The notes under the pieces were generated by a model. It saw nothing but the letters and a program-made list of their open reading frames with translations. It did no database searches and was not told the origin of the DNA. Position numbers and translations under genes: made by a program. Below, in pieces: positions 44,135 through 53,258 of a stretch of 58,753 nucleotides of DNA (position 1 is the stretch's first letter; every line of letters begins with the position of its first letter). The DNA comes from Fulvimarina sp. Lineage in GTDB: Bacteria > Pseudomonadota > Alphaproteobacteria > Rhizobiales > Rhizobiaceae. Location of the stretch: assembly GCA_002700095.1 (NCBI GenBank), contig PACL01000041.1:1-58753 (forward strand), read 5' to 3'.

Positions 44135-44183
44135 TGTCGGGGACGATCCTCTCTCCATTTCGGAAATTAAAATCCTTCCACAC

Positions 44184-44211
44184 TTGAAAGCGGAGGGACC
44201 CTCCGTATAAT
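44184..44211 (+). promoter_or_regulatory. Promoter of the molybdenum hydroxylase operon with operator in the spacer
   Basis: TTGAAA at 44184-44189 and TATAAT at 44206-44211 are separated by 16 bases and read toward the hydroxylase genes, whose first ATG is at 44374. Fifteen of the 16 spacer bases form a perfect palindrome. The -10 box is exact consensus. This is the strongest sigma-70 promoter I see in the window. Confidence 0.7.
44191..44205. promoter_or_regulatory. Palindromic operator CGGAGGGACCCTCCG
   Basis: The 15-base sequence is perfectly symmetric (7 + 1 + 7) and lies exactly between the -35 and -10 boxes of the hydroxylase promoter, about 57 bases from the divergent TetR gene start. 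A TetR dimer here would block RNA polymerase and could also control its own gene. Confidence 0.65.
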
Positions 44212-44373
44212 TGTGGGCGGCAGCAGTTTCCGTCCCTCGCACAGCGTCTCTCCGAAACCGGCCCGAACCGCAAGACGATGGTCTTGCCCGCCGAAGGAAG
44301 CGCCCTCTCACAGCTTCCGCGATGCCGGCACGACTGCCCGTCCCGACGATCCCATTCCTCGAAAGGTAATTCG

Positions 44374-44871
44374 ATGAACCTTTCCATGACACTCACCATC
44401 AACGGCGAGCGACGCGATATCGTTCTCGACGATCCGCGCGTCACGCTGCTCGACCTTCTGCGCGAGCGGCTCCACCTCACCGGCGCCAAGAAGGGCTGCG
44501 ACCGCGGCCAGTGCGGCGCCTGCACCATTCTCGTCGACGGCCAGAGGATCAATTCCTGCCTGGCGCTGGCGGTCAGCTACGACGGCGCGGCCATCACCAC
44601 GATCGAAGGCCTCGCGGAGAACGGCACGCTGCATCCGGTGCAGCAGGCCTTCATCGACCATGACGGCTTCCAGTGCGGCTTCTGCACGCCCGGCCAGATC
44701 ATGAGCGCCGTCGGCCTCATCGCCGAGGCCCAGGCGATGGGCGACCCCGAGCGGATCCGCGAGGCGATGAGCGGCAACATCTGCCGCTGCGGCGCCTATC
44801 AGGGCATCACCGAGGCGGTGCTCGACGCGCAAGCTCGGCTCGCCGGCAGCAAGGCGGAGACAGCGGCATGA
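44374..44871 (+). CDS. PaoA-like [2Fe-2S] subunit of a molybdenum hydroxylase
   Basis: A 165-residue small subunit of the xanthine oxidase family. It carries two [2Fe-2S] clusters: plant-type CDRGQCGACTILVDGQRINSC and the second, CGFCTPGQ with ICRCGAYQ. Unlike periplasmic PaoA of E. coli, no twin-arginine signal peptide is present, so the enzyme is probably cytoplasmic. The ATG is preceded by GAAAGG. Its stop overlaps the start of the FAD subunit (ATGA). It belongs to the three-gene operon below the TetR-controlled promoter. Confidence 0.92.
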   Translation: MNLSMTLTINGERRDIVLDDPRVTLLDLLRERLHLTGAKKGCDRGQCGACTILVDGQRINSCLALAVSYDGAAITTIEGLAENGTLHPVQQAFIDHDGFQCGFCTPGQIMSAVGLIAEAQAMGDPERIREAMSGNICRCGAYQGITEAVLDAQARLAGSKAETAA

Positions 44872-45926
44872 ACCTCTTCGACTATTTCCGCCCCGCTTCG
44901 CTCGCCGAAGCCGTCGCGGCCGGCAGCCAGCCCGGCTCGGCCTATCTCGGCGCCGGCACCAATCTCCTCGACCTGATGAAGGGCGGCGTCCTCGCCCCCA
45001 GCCGCCTCGTCGACCTGACCCATCTGCCGGACCTGAACCGGATCGAGCAGCTGGCGGACGGCTCGACGCGGATCGGCGCGCTGGTGAAGAACGCCGCCCT
45101 CGCCCACGACCCGGACTTTGCACGGGCCTATCCGGCCGTCGCGGAGGCGCTTCTCTCAGGCGCCTCGGCGCAGCTGCGCAATGCGGCGACCGTCGGCAGC
45201 AACCTGATGCAGCGCACCCGCTGCGCCTACTTCACCGATCCGGCCAGCGCCTGCAACAAGCGTCAGCCGGGATCGGGCTGCGACGCGATCGGCGGGGAGA
45301 ATCGCGCCCATGCCGTGCTCGGCTGGAGCGACCACTGCATCGCCGTCCACCCGTCGGACTTCTGCGTCGCCCTGACGGCGCTCGGCGCCCTCGTCGAGAT
45401 CGAAGGCCCGACCGGCCGCCGCGAGGTGGCGATGACCGACTTCTACCTCCTGCCTGGCGATACGCCCGAGAAGGAGACCGTGCTTGAAGCCGGCGAGATG
45501 ATCGTTGCCGTCCGGCTGCCACCGGAAGCCGCGGCCTTTGCCGGACACCAGCGCTACCTGAAGGTTCGCGAGCGCACCTCCTACGCCTTCGCCCTCGCCT
45601 CGGCGGCGGCCGCCCTGAAGATCGAGAACGGCCTGATCGTGGAAGCGCGCCTGGCGCTCGGCGGGGTCGCGACGAAGCCGTGGCGCACGCAAGCAGCGGA
45701 AGCCGTTCTCGTGGGCGCTACGCCCGGCAAGGAAGCCTTCGAGAACGCCGCCGAGGCAGCCTTCGCCGAGGCGAAACCCTCCGGCGAAAACGCCTACAAG
45801 ATCGCGCTCGGCCGGCGGGTGGTCACCCGCGCGCTGATGATGGCGGCCGCCGGGACGCCGAAGCGCATGCCGGCCCTGCCTGCCTCGCCCTTTGCCTCCG
45901 AAACGGGAGCCAACGCCCATGTCTGA
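44868..45926 (+). CDS. PaoB-like FAD-binding subunit with predicted [4Fe-4S] cluster
   Basis: A 352-residue FAD-binding (PCMH-like) medium subunit. FAD-binding elements are SAYLGAGTNLLDLMKGG and LLSGASAQLRNAATVGSNLMQRTRC. An insert shared with PaoB, Cys119 AYFTDPASA Cys129 NKRQPGSG Cys138, plus Cys157 in DHCIAVHPSD, probably holds an extra [4Fe-4S] cluster. That feature separates this PaoABC/4-hydroxybenzoyl-CoA-reductase-like group from ordinary xanthine dehydrogenases. It overlaps both neighbours. Confidence 0.92.
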   Translation: MNLFDYFRPASLAEAVAAGSQPGSAYLGAGTNLLDLMKGGVLAPSRLVDLTHLPDLNRIEQLADGSTRIGALVKNAALAHDPDFARAYPAVAEALLSGASAQLRNAATVGSNLMQRTRCAYFTDPASACNKRQPGSGCDAIGGENRAHAVLGWSDHCIAVHPSDFCVALTALGALVEIEGPTGRREVAMTDFYLLPGDTPEKETVLEAGEMIVAVRLPPEAAAFAGHQRYLKVRERTSYAFALASAAAALKIENGLIVEARLALGGVATKPWRTQAAEAVLVGATPGKEAFENAAEAAFAEAKPSGENAYKIALGRRVVTRALMMAAAGTPKRMPALPASPFASETGANAHV

Positions 45927-48201
45927 TACGATCGCGATCCCGGCCGGGGCGACGCCCGCGAGCCGCACCCGCTTCGGTTCCAACAGCGGCCAGCCGATGA
46001 CCCGCCGCGACGGCGTCCTGAAGGTCACCGGCGCCGCCACCTTCGCCGCCGACAACCACCCAGAGGGACTGCTGCATGCGGTCTATGCTGCGGCGACGAT
46101 CTCGCGCGGCCGCGTGACGTCGCTGAACGTCGACGCCGCCCGGGCACATCCGGGCGTCGTCGAGGTGCTGACGCCGGAAAACCGGCCGCCACTGGCCCTC
46201 GATCCCGACACCAAGCCCTATCCCTTCGCCTTCCTCATCGAGGTGCTGCAGGACGACACGGTGCGCTATGCCGGCCAGCCGATCGCGCTGGTCGTCGCCG
46301 AAACGCTCGAGGCTGCGACCGAAGCGGCCCGGCTTTTGTCCCCGACCTATGACGCCGCGCCGGCGCGCGTCGGCCTCGACGCGGTCGAGCCATACGATCC
46401 GGAGGCCGTCGGTGTTGGCTCACCCCCGACCACCGAGAAAGGCGACATAGAGGCGGGCCTCTCCGCGGCCTCGCAGCGGGTCGACGCGCGCTACGAGACG
46501 CCGGGGCAGTATCACAACGCCATGGAGCCTCATGCAATCGTCGCCAGCTGGGACGGCGACAGGCTGACGCTCGACACGCCGAACCAGGCGATCGTGATGT
46601 CGACTGGGTCGTTCGCCGCGTGGTTCGGCATACCGGCGGAGAACGTCACGATCCGCAGCCCGTTTCTCGGCGGCGGCTTCGGCTCCAAGGCGATCATCGT
46701 CGGCCCGCAGATCCTGGCGATCCTCGCCGCGAAAATGCTTGGCAGGCCGGTCAAGCTGGCGCTCCGCCGCGAGCAGATGTACGGGCCGGTCGGGCATCGC
46801 GGCGCGACCCGGCAGGACTTCCGGATCGGCATCGACGGCGACGGCCGGCTGACCGCGCTCGATCACCTGACCACTGCGGCGACCTCGACCTTCGAGGACT
46901 TCATCGAGCCGGCCTCCAACGCCTCGCACGATCTCTATGCCACGCCGGCGCTGTCGTCCCGCCACAAGGCGGTGCGGCTCGACATCGGCACGCCGGGGCC
47001 GATGCGCGCGCCTGGCGAGGCCTCGGGTTCGGCAGCGCTGGAATCGGCGATCGACGAGGCGGCGCTCGCCGCCGGCCTCGATCCGCTGGAGTTCCGCCTG
47101 AGGAACTACGCCGAGACCGATCCGGCCTCGGGCAAGCCCTTCTCGGCCAAGGCGCTGCGGGAGTGCTACGCCGAGGGCGCTGAACGCTTCGGCTGGTCGA
47201 AGCGGCCGCTCGAGCCGCGGCAGATGCGCGACGAGGCGGGCCGCCTGGTTGGTTGGGGCATGGGCACGGCGCTGTTTCCGGCGCCGATGTTCCAGGCCAA
47301 GGCGACGGCGACGCTGCGCGCCGACGGCACCGCCCTCGTCGAGACGGCCGGCGCCGACATGGGCCAGGGTGCTTGGACCGCGCTGCACCAGATTGCGGCG
47401 GACGGGCTCGGTCTCGACATCGACAGCGTCGAGTTCCACTCCGGCCATTCCGGGCTGCCGGATGGCGGCATCGCCGGCGGCTCCGGCCACACCGCGACGG
47501 CCGGCAGCGCGCTCCACGCCGCGGGAACCGACGTGATCGCCAAGCTCGCCGATCTCGCGACCAACGACGAGAATTCGCCGCTTTTCGGCGCCGGCAATGT
47601 CGGCGTCGAGGCGCAGGACGGCCGGCTCTACCGCGCCGACGATCCCGGGCGTTCGGAGAGCTATGGCGACATCCTCGCCCGGGCGGGACTTTCCGAGATC
47701 GAGGGCGCCGGCCAGGGCGGCCGGGATCCCGCCAGCGCGGAGGAGCGGGCGATGTTCTCCCATGGCGCGGTGTTCGCCGAGGTGAAGGTCGATCCGGATC
47801 TCGGCCAGATCCGGGTCAGCCGGCTGGTCGGGGCCTTCGCCGCCGGGCGGATCATCAATCCGCGCCTCGCCACCAGCCAGCTCTATGGTGGGATGATCTG
47901 GGGCATCGGCTTCGCCCTGCACGAGGAGGCGGTGCATGACAGGCGCTCCGGCCGAATCATGAACGCCAATCTCGCCGAGTACCATGTGCCCGTGAATGCC
48001 GACGTTCCAACAATGGACGTCATCCTGGTCGACGAGCATGACCCTTACGTCAACGCCTTGGGCATCAAGGGCGTCGGCGAGATCGGCATCACCGGCACGG
48101 TCGGCGCGATCGCCAACGCCATCTGGCACGCGACCGGGGTGCGCGTGCGGCGCTTCCCGATCGGCCTCGCCGATCTCATCGACGGCGCGTCCGCGCACTG
48201 A
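45919..48201 (+). CDS. PaoC-like molybdopterin-binding catalytic subunit
   Basis: A 760-residue large subunit that binds the molybdopterin cofactor and performs the hydroxylation. Family landmarks include PFLGGGFGSKAIIVGPQ, GTPGPMRAPGEASGSAALE, ETAGADMGQGAWTALHQIAAD and the C-terminal GIKGVGEIGITG, where the Glu is the catalytic base. Aldehyde oxidation is the likely activity by comparison with PaoC, but N-heterocycles cannot be excluded. I use the ATG at 45919, overlapping the FAD subunit stop. The strong hairpin after it closes the operon. Cofactor maturation probably uses the XdhC/Mob genes 30 kb to the left. Confidence 0.92.
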   Translation: MSDTIAIPAGATPASRTRFGSNSGQPMTRRDGVLKVTGAATFAADNHPEGLLHAVYAAATISRGRVTSLNVDAARAHPGVVEVLTPENRPPLALDPDTKPYPFAFLIEVLQDDTVRYAGQPIALVVAETLEAATEAARLLSPTYDAAPARVGLDAVEPYDPEAVGVGSPPTTEKGDIEAGLSAASQRVDARYETPGQYHNAMEPHAIVASWDGDRLTLDTPNQAIVMSTGSFAAWFGIPAENVTIRSPFLGGGFGSKAIIVGPQILAILAAKMLGRPVKLALRREQMYGPVGHRGATRQDFRIGIDGDGRLTALDHLTTAATSTFEDFIEPASNASHDLYATPALSSRHKAVRLDIGTPGPMRAPGEASGSAALESAIDEAALAAGLDPLEFRLRNYAETDPASGKPFSAKALRECYAEGAERFGWSKRPLEPRQMRDEAGRLVGWGMGTALFPAPMFQAKATATLRADGTALVETAGADMGQGAWTALHQIAADGLGLDIDSVEFHSGHSGLPDGGIAGGSGHTATAGSALHAAGTDVIAKLADLATNDENSPLFGAGNVGVEAQDGRLYRADDPGRSESYGDILARAGLSEIEGAGQGGRDPASAEERAMFSHGAVFAEVKVDPDLGQIRVSRLVGAFAAGRIINPRLATSQLYGGMIWGIGFALHEEAVHDRRSGRIMNANLAEYHVPVNADVPTMDVILVDEHDPYVNALGIKGVGEIGITGTVGAIANAIWHATGVRVRRFPIGLADLIDGASAH

Positions 48202-48250
48202 CCTCCGGCCTGCGGCGGTGAAAAGGCCCGCTTGGCCTCGATTGCTAGTT

Positions 48251-48295
48251 GAAGCGCCCGCCGGAAAGCCCTTCCGGCGGGCGCTTCGTTTTGGG
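48251..48295 (+). terminator. Strong intrinsic terminator after the molybdenum hydroxylase operon
   Basis: A perfect 16-bp stem (48251-48266 pairing with 48272-48287) with a five-base loop (AGCCC) is followed by GTTTT. It lies 50 bases after the catalytic subunit stop. The rest of the gap to 48433 shows no further gene; a ribosome site (GAGGGAAAG) precedes the next ATG. Confidence 0.85.
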
Positions 48296-48433
48296 GTCCC
48301 GCCGTCGACTCGGAGCGAGCCGCACGATAAGAGCGCCGAAAGGAGCAGGTTGACGTAGCGAAGGGCGGACACCCGCCTATTTGGCGTGACATGATCCGAG
48401 GCGGGCGCCGACGAAACGAGAGGGAAAGATCTG

Positions 48434-49951
48434 ATGCTCGATTTGCTTGGCGCGGGACGGCCGGAGGATGCGGCGATCGGGGCACCGGAGCGGACCGCCC
48501 TCACCTATCGGGATCTCGCGGCGCAGGTCGAGGCGACGGTGGCGCGCCTCAACGGCCTCGGCATCGGGATCGGCGACCGGGTGGCGATCGTGCTGCCGAA
48601 CGGGCCAGAGATGGCCACAGCCTTCGTGGCGATCTCGGCGGGCGCGACCTCGGCGCCGCTGAACCCGGCTTACCGCGCCGAGGAGCTGGAATTCTACCTG
48701 TCCGACCTCAGGGCCAAGGCGATCGTCCTCGACGAGGCCGGGCATGCTGCGGCCGAAAGCGTCGCCGCCAAGCTCGGCATCCCGGTGCTGCGGCTCGTCA
48801 CCCGGCCGGACGCCCCGGCCGGCGCCTTCACCCTGGAGGGCGAAGCGATCGGCGAGACGGCGCGTCCCGGCTTTTCCGGGGACGCCGACGAGGCCCTCGT
48901 CCTGCACACGTCAGGAACCACGTCGCGTCCGAAGATCGTGCCGCTCAGCCTCGGCAATCTGAAGGCCTCCGCGCGGCACATCCGCACTTCGCTCGCCCTC
49001 ACCCCCGCCGACCGCTGCCTCAACGTCATGCCGCTGTTCCACATCCACGGGCTGATCGCGGCCGTGTTGTCATCGCTATCGGCCGGCGCGTCGATCGTCT
49101 GCACGCCCGGCTTCAACGCCCTGAAGGTCTTCCACTGGATGGATGACGCCGCCCCCACCTGGTACACCGCCGTGCCGACAATGCATCAGGCGATCCTCGC
49201 GAGGGCGCCGCGCAATGCCGCCAGCGTCGAACGGGCGAAGCTCCGCTTCATCCGCTCGTCCTCCTCCTCGCTGCCGCCGCAGGTGATGGCGGAGCTCGAG
49301 GCGACCTTCGATTGCCCGGTGATTGAGGCCTACGGCATGACCGAGGCGTCCCACCAGATGAGCTGCAACCTCTTGCCGCCCGGTTCCCGCAAGCCCGGCA
49401 GCGTCGGCCCCGCCGCCGGCCCCGAGGTGGCGATCCTGTCGAAGGACGGCGAGGTCCTTGCCGCCGGCGAGATCGGCGAGGTCTGCATCCGTGGCCCGAA
49501 CGTCACGGGCGGCTACGAGAACAACGACGCCGCCAATGCCGAAGCCTTCGCCCATGGCTGGTTCCACACCGGCGACCAGGGGCGGCTCGACGAAGACGGC
49601 TTCCTGTTCCTCACCGGCCGCCTCAAGGAGATCATCAATCGCGGCGGCGAAAAGATTTCCCCCCGCGAGATCGACGAGGTGCTGATGGATCATCCGGCCG
49701 TGGCGCAGGTGGTCTGTTTCGCCATGCCCCACGACAAGCTCGGCGAGGACGTCGCCGCCGCCGTCGTGCTGCGCGAGGGCATGCAGGCCAGCGAGCGCGA
49801 GATCCGCGATTTCGCCGCCACTCGCCTTGCCGACTTCAAGGTGCCGCGCAAGCTGGTCTTCCTCGACGAGATCCCCAAGGGCGCGACCGGCAAGCTGCAG
49901 CGCATCGGCCTTGCCGACAAGCTCGGCCTCGGCAAGGAGACGGCGAAATGA
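48434..49951 (+). CDS. Oxalyl-CoA synthetase-like AMP-dependent ligase
   Basis: A 505-residue ANL-family ligase. The P-loop is LHTSGTTSRPKIVPLS, A5 reads YGMTEASHQMSCNLLPPGSRKPGSVG, the hinge is GRLKEIINRGGEKISPREIDEVLMDHPAVAQ, and the C-terminal lysine motif is PKGATGKLQRIG. The MTEASHQM...PPGSRKPGSVG and EIINRGGEKISPxE(I/V)D combination resembles oxalyl-CoA synthetases (plant AAE3, yeast Pcs60) more than fatty acyl ligases. So it may activate oxalate for decarboxylation, though no formyl-CoA transferase or oxalyl-CoA decarboxylase is adjacent. Its stop overlaps the next start. Confidence 0.82.
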   Translation: MLDLLGAGRPEDAAIGAPERTALTYRDLAAQVEATVARLNGLGIGIGDRVAIVLPNGPEMATAFVAISAGATSAPLNPAYRAEELEFYLSDLRAKAIVLDEAGHAAAESVAAKLGIPVLRLVTRPDAPAGAFTLEGEAIGETARPGFSGDADEALVLHTSGTTSRPKIVPLSLGNLKASARHIRTSLALTPADRCLNVMPLFHIHGLIAAVLSSLSAGASIVCTPGFNALKVFHWMDDAAPTWYTAVPTMHQAILARAPRNAASVERAKLRFIRSSSSSLPPQVMAELEATFDCPVIEAYGMTEASHQMSCNLLPPGSRKPGSVGPAAGPEVAILSKDGEVLAAGEIGEVCIRGPNVTGGYENNDAANAEAFAHGWFHTGDQGRLDEDGFLFLTGRLKEIINRGGEKISPREIDEVLMDHPAVAQVVCFAMPHDKLGEDVAAAVVLREGMQASEREIRDFAATRLADFKVPRKLVFLDEIPKGATGKLQRIGLADKLGLGKETAK

Positions 49952-50925
49952 AGGTCACGATCTTCGGAGCCGGCGCCATCGGTGGCTTGATCGGCGCGCG
50001 GCTCGCCGAGCGCACCGATGCGGAGGTCGGCCTCGTCGCCCGCGGTCCGCACCTGAAGGCGATGCAGGAGAACGGCCTCACCGTCCGCTCGGCCGAAAGC
50101 GAGACGATGGTCTCGGTCCGCGCCACCGACAATGCGGCCGAACTCGGCCCGCAGGACTACGTCATCATCGCGCTGAAGGCGCATTCGGTGCCTGACATCC
50201 TTTCGGCACTGAAGCCTCTGCTCGGGCCCGACACGGCCGTCGTCACGGCCCAGAACGGCCTGCCGTGGTGGTATTTCTACAAGAGCGGCGGCGAGCATGA
50301 AGGCCGCCGCATCGAGGCGGTCGATCCGGGCGGCGCGATCTGGGACACGATCGGGCCCGAGCGCGCCATCGGCTGCGTCGTCCATCCGGCTGCCGACATC
50401 GAGGCGCCGGGCATCGTGCGCCACACCGAGGGCGAGCGCCTGCCTCTCGGCGAGCCCTCGGGCGAGAAGACCGAGCGTGCGCTGGCGCTGTCGAAGCTCC
50501 TGGTGGAGGCGGGCTTCCGGGCGCCGGTGCGCCCGCAGATCCGCTCGGAAATCTGGGTGAAGCTCTGGGGCAACGTCTCCTTCAACCCGATCTCGGCGCT
50601 CACCGGCGCAACCCTTGCGGCGATCTGCGGCAACGAGGGCAGCCGGGGCGTCGCCCGGGCGATGATGCTGGAGGCCGAGGCCATCGCCAGCGCCCTCGGC
50701 ATCAAGTTCCCGATCGACGTCGACAAGCGGATCGCCGGCGCAGCCGAGGTCGGCGAGCACAAGACGTCGATGCTGCAGGATCTCGAGCTCGGCCGCCCGA
50801 TGGAGGTCGACGCGCTCGTTGCCTCGGTTCAGGAAATGGGCCGGCTGACCGGCGTTGCGACGCCGACCATCGACACGGTGCTCGGGTTGATCCGGCTGCG
50901 GGCGGTGACACCTCTCGGCAGCTGA
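49948..50925 (+). CDS. 2-dehydropantoate 2-reductase family protein
   Basis: A 325-residue NADPH-dependent ketopantoate reductase-like enzyme. The Rossmann motif is VTIFGAGAIGGLIGARLAE; later LKAHSVPDILSAL, TAQNGLPWWYF, EIWVKLWGNVSFNPISALTGATL and SMLQDLELGRPMEVDAL carry the conserved Lys, Asn, Ser and Glu residues of PanE. Either it makes pantoate for CoA or it reduces a related 2-oxo acid; the overlap with the oxalyl-CoA ligase-like gene does not decide this. It converges with nnr. Confidence 0.86.
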   Translation: MKVTIFGAGAIGGLIGARLAERTDAEVGLVARGPHLKAMQENGLTVRSAESETMVSVRATDNAAELGPQDYVIIALKAHSVPDILSALKPLLGPDTAVVTAQNGLPWWYFYKSGGEHEGRRIEAVDPGGAIWDTIGPERAIGCVVHPAADIEAPGIVRHTEGERLPLGEPSGEKTERALALSKLLVEAGFRAPVRPQIRSEIWVKLWGNVSFNPISALTGATLAAICGNEGSRGVARAMMLEAEAIASALGIKFPIDVDKRIAGAAEVGEHKTSMLQDLELGRPMEVDALVASVQEMGRLTGVATPTIDTVLGLIRLRAVTPLGS

Positions 50926-50938
50926 CGCCGGATTGCGC

Positions 50939-52444
50939 TTACCCAACCAGTTCGGCGAAAATCTTCGGCAGCATGGCGGGAAGATCCTCGGCGATCAGGC
51001 CCGGCCCGAAGGCCTCCGCCGCCTTGCCATGCATCCAGACGGCGGCGCAGGCCGCCTCGAAGCTCGGCGTCTTCTGGGCGAGCTGGGCGGTGACGATGCC
51101 GGCGAGGACGTCGCCCGCGCCGGCGGTGGCAAGCCACGGCGTGCCGGTGGCGTTGATCGCCGCGCGGCCGTCGGGCGCAGCGATCACGGTGTCGCGGCCT
51201 TTCAGGACGAGGACGGCGCCGGCGCGTGCGGCCGCCCGACGCGCCCGGTCGATCTTCGACAGGTCCTCGGCAACGGCGATGTCGGGAAACAGCCGCTTGA
51301 ACTCCCCGGCGTGGGGCGTCAGCACCAGCGCCGGCTGCTTGTCCGGGCGGGTCGCCGCGGCTTCGCTGGCGGCGGCGAACAGCGCCTCCGGCTCGTCCTG
51401 GAAGGCCGTGATCGCGTCGGCGTCGAGCCCCAGCCGCCGCCCGGCCGCAAGCAATGTTTTCGCATAGGTCCGGGCGAGGTCGGTCGCGCCGAAGCCCGGC
51501 CCCAGCATGAAGGCGTTCAGTCTCTCGTCTTCGAGATGCGCCCGCAGCTCCGCCTCATCCTCGCAGCGCTGCAGCATCACCGCCGTCAGATGCGCGGCGT
51601 TGACCAGGATGGCGCCTGCCGGCGAGAACACCGTGACCAGCCCTGCCCCGCCCCGCAGCGCCGCCATCGCTGCCATCCGGGCCGCGCCCGTCCGGCTGGC
51701 CGGGCCCGAGAAGACGACGGCATGGCCGCGATCGAACTTGTGCCCCGCCTTGCTCGGAAGTGCCAGCCGGTGGATCCACAGCGCCGGAGTGTTGGCGAAG
51801 GTCGTGGGGCCGATCCCGGACAAGACGGCGTCCGGGATGCCAATGTCGGCGATCACAAGGTCACCGCGATGGGACCGGCCGGGCTCGAGGAAATGTCCAG
51901 GCTTGCCCCGCACAAACGTGACGGTCACGGCCGCCTCGATCGCGCAGCCGAGGACCGCGCCGCTCGCTCCGGAAATGCCGGATGGCAGGTCGATGGCAAG
52001 CACCGGGGTTTTGGCCTCGTTCAGGCCGTTGACCAGCGCCGCAACCTCGCCGTCCAGCGGGCGGGCAAGCCCTGCCCCGAACAGCCCGTCGATGATGAGG
52101 TCGAATTCCTGGGGCCGGAATCCGGCGAGCGGTCCGGCGTCACCGTCGTATCCTGCCGCGGCGATGGCGGCGTCACCGGCGAGCTCCTCCTGCGGCACCA
52201 GATGGAACAGCCGCACGTCTGTGGCGGGCCGCCGCAACATCCCTGCGAGCGCCCAGGCATCGCCGCCATTGTTGCCCGGTCCGGCGAGGCAGGCGATTCG
52301 CCGGGCATCGGGAAACCGGACTCGGACAGTCTCCGAAGCCGCCCGGGCGGCGCGTTCCATGAGGACAATGCCAGGGGTTCCCGCCGCAATGGTGCGCCGG
52401 TCGGCTTCGCTCATTTCGGCCGGGGTGAGCAGCGCCGCATCCAT
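50939..52444 (-). CDS. nnr: Bifunctional NAD(P)H-hydrate epimerase/dehydratase
   Basis: A 501-residue fusion that repairs damaged NAD(P)H hydrates. The N-terminal half (about 1-220) is the YjeF_N epimerase: LLTPAEMSEADRRTIAAGTPGIVLMERAA and CLAGPGNNGGDAWALAGML. The C-terminal half is the ribokinase-like dehydratase: GRGHAVVFSGP-type start, FMLGPGFGATD, VLTPHAGEFKRLFP, VLKGRDTVIAAPDGRAAIN and WLATAGAGDVLAGIV. I use the ATG at 52444; an ATG at 52483 would add 13 residues. It diverges from glnB. Confidence 0.93.
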   Translation of the reverse strand: MDAALLTPAEMSEADRRTIAAGTPGIVLMERAARAASETVRVRFPDARRIACLAGPGNNGGDAWALAGMLRRPATDVRLFHLVPQEELAGDAAIAAAGYDGDAGPLAGFRPQEFDLIIDGLFGAGLARPLDGEVAALVNGLNEAKTPVLAIDLPSGISGASGAVLGCAIEAAVTVTFVRGKPGHFLEPGRSHRGDLVIADIGIPDAVLSGIGPTTFANTPALWIHRLALPSKAGHKFDRGHAVVFSGPASRTGAARMAAMAALRGGAGLVTVFSPAGAILVNAAHLTAVMLQRCEDEAELRAHLEDERLNAFMLGPGFGATDLARTYAKTLLAAGRRLGLDADAITAFQDEPEALFAAASEAAATRPDKQPALVLTPHAGEFKRLFPDIAVAEDLSKIDRARRAAARAGAVLVLKGRDTVIAAPDGRAAINATGTPWLATAGAGDVLAGIVTAQLAQKTPSFEAACAAVWMHGKAAEAFGPGLIAEDLPAMLPKIFAELVG

Positions 52445-52622
52445 TGCCCGGTTTTGCATCATTGGACCTGACTGTTTTCTCATCGTGGTGCTCTAACACT
52501 GTGCAGAAACGAAAACGATCGCGCGGCTCCCGATGCTCTACCGGGGGATGGCACCGCCAGCGCGTCCGGAATATTGTGGGCGGGAGCTGCCGGGGCAGCG
52601 AGGTTCCATTGCCCTCCGGTGA

Positions 52623-53078
<456 letters not shown>

Positions 53079-53258
53079 GGCAACCGGACGATCATCACCG
53101 GCCGGTCCGACGGGCCGGCCTGCGGACCCGCGTGTTGCCGTCGTAACCATCAGGAAGCGACGGCGACGAAGACCGGGATGGATCGCGAGCCCGCCATGGG
53201 ATAACGAGCGGGCGGTCCGGTCTCAAACCAGACGAACTCTTCAAAGGGAAGGAAGGCC

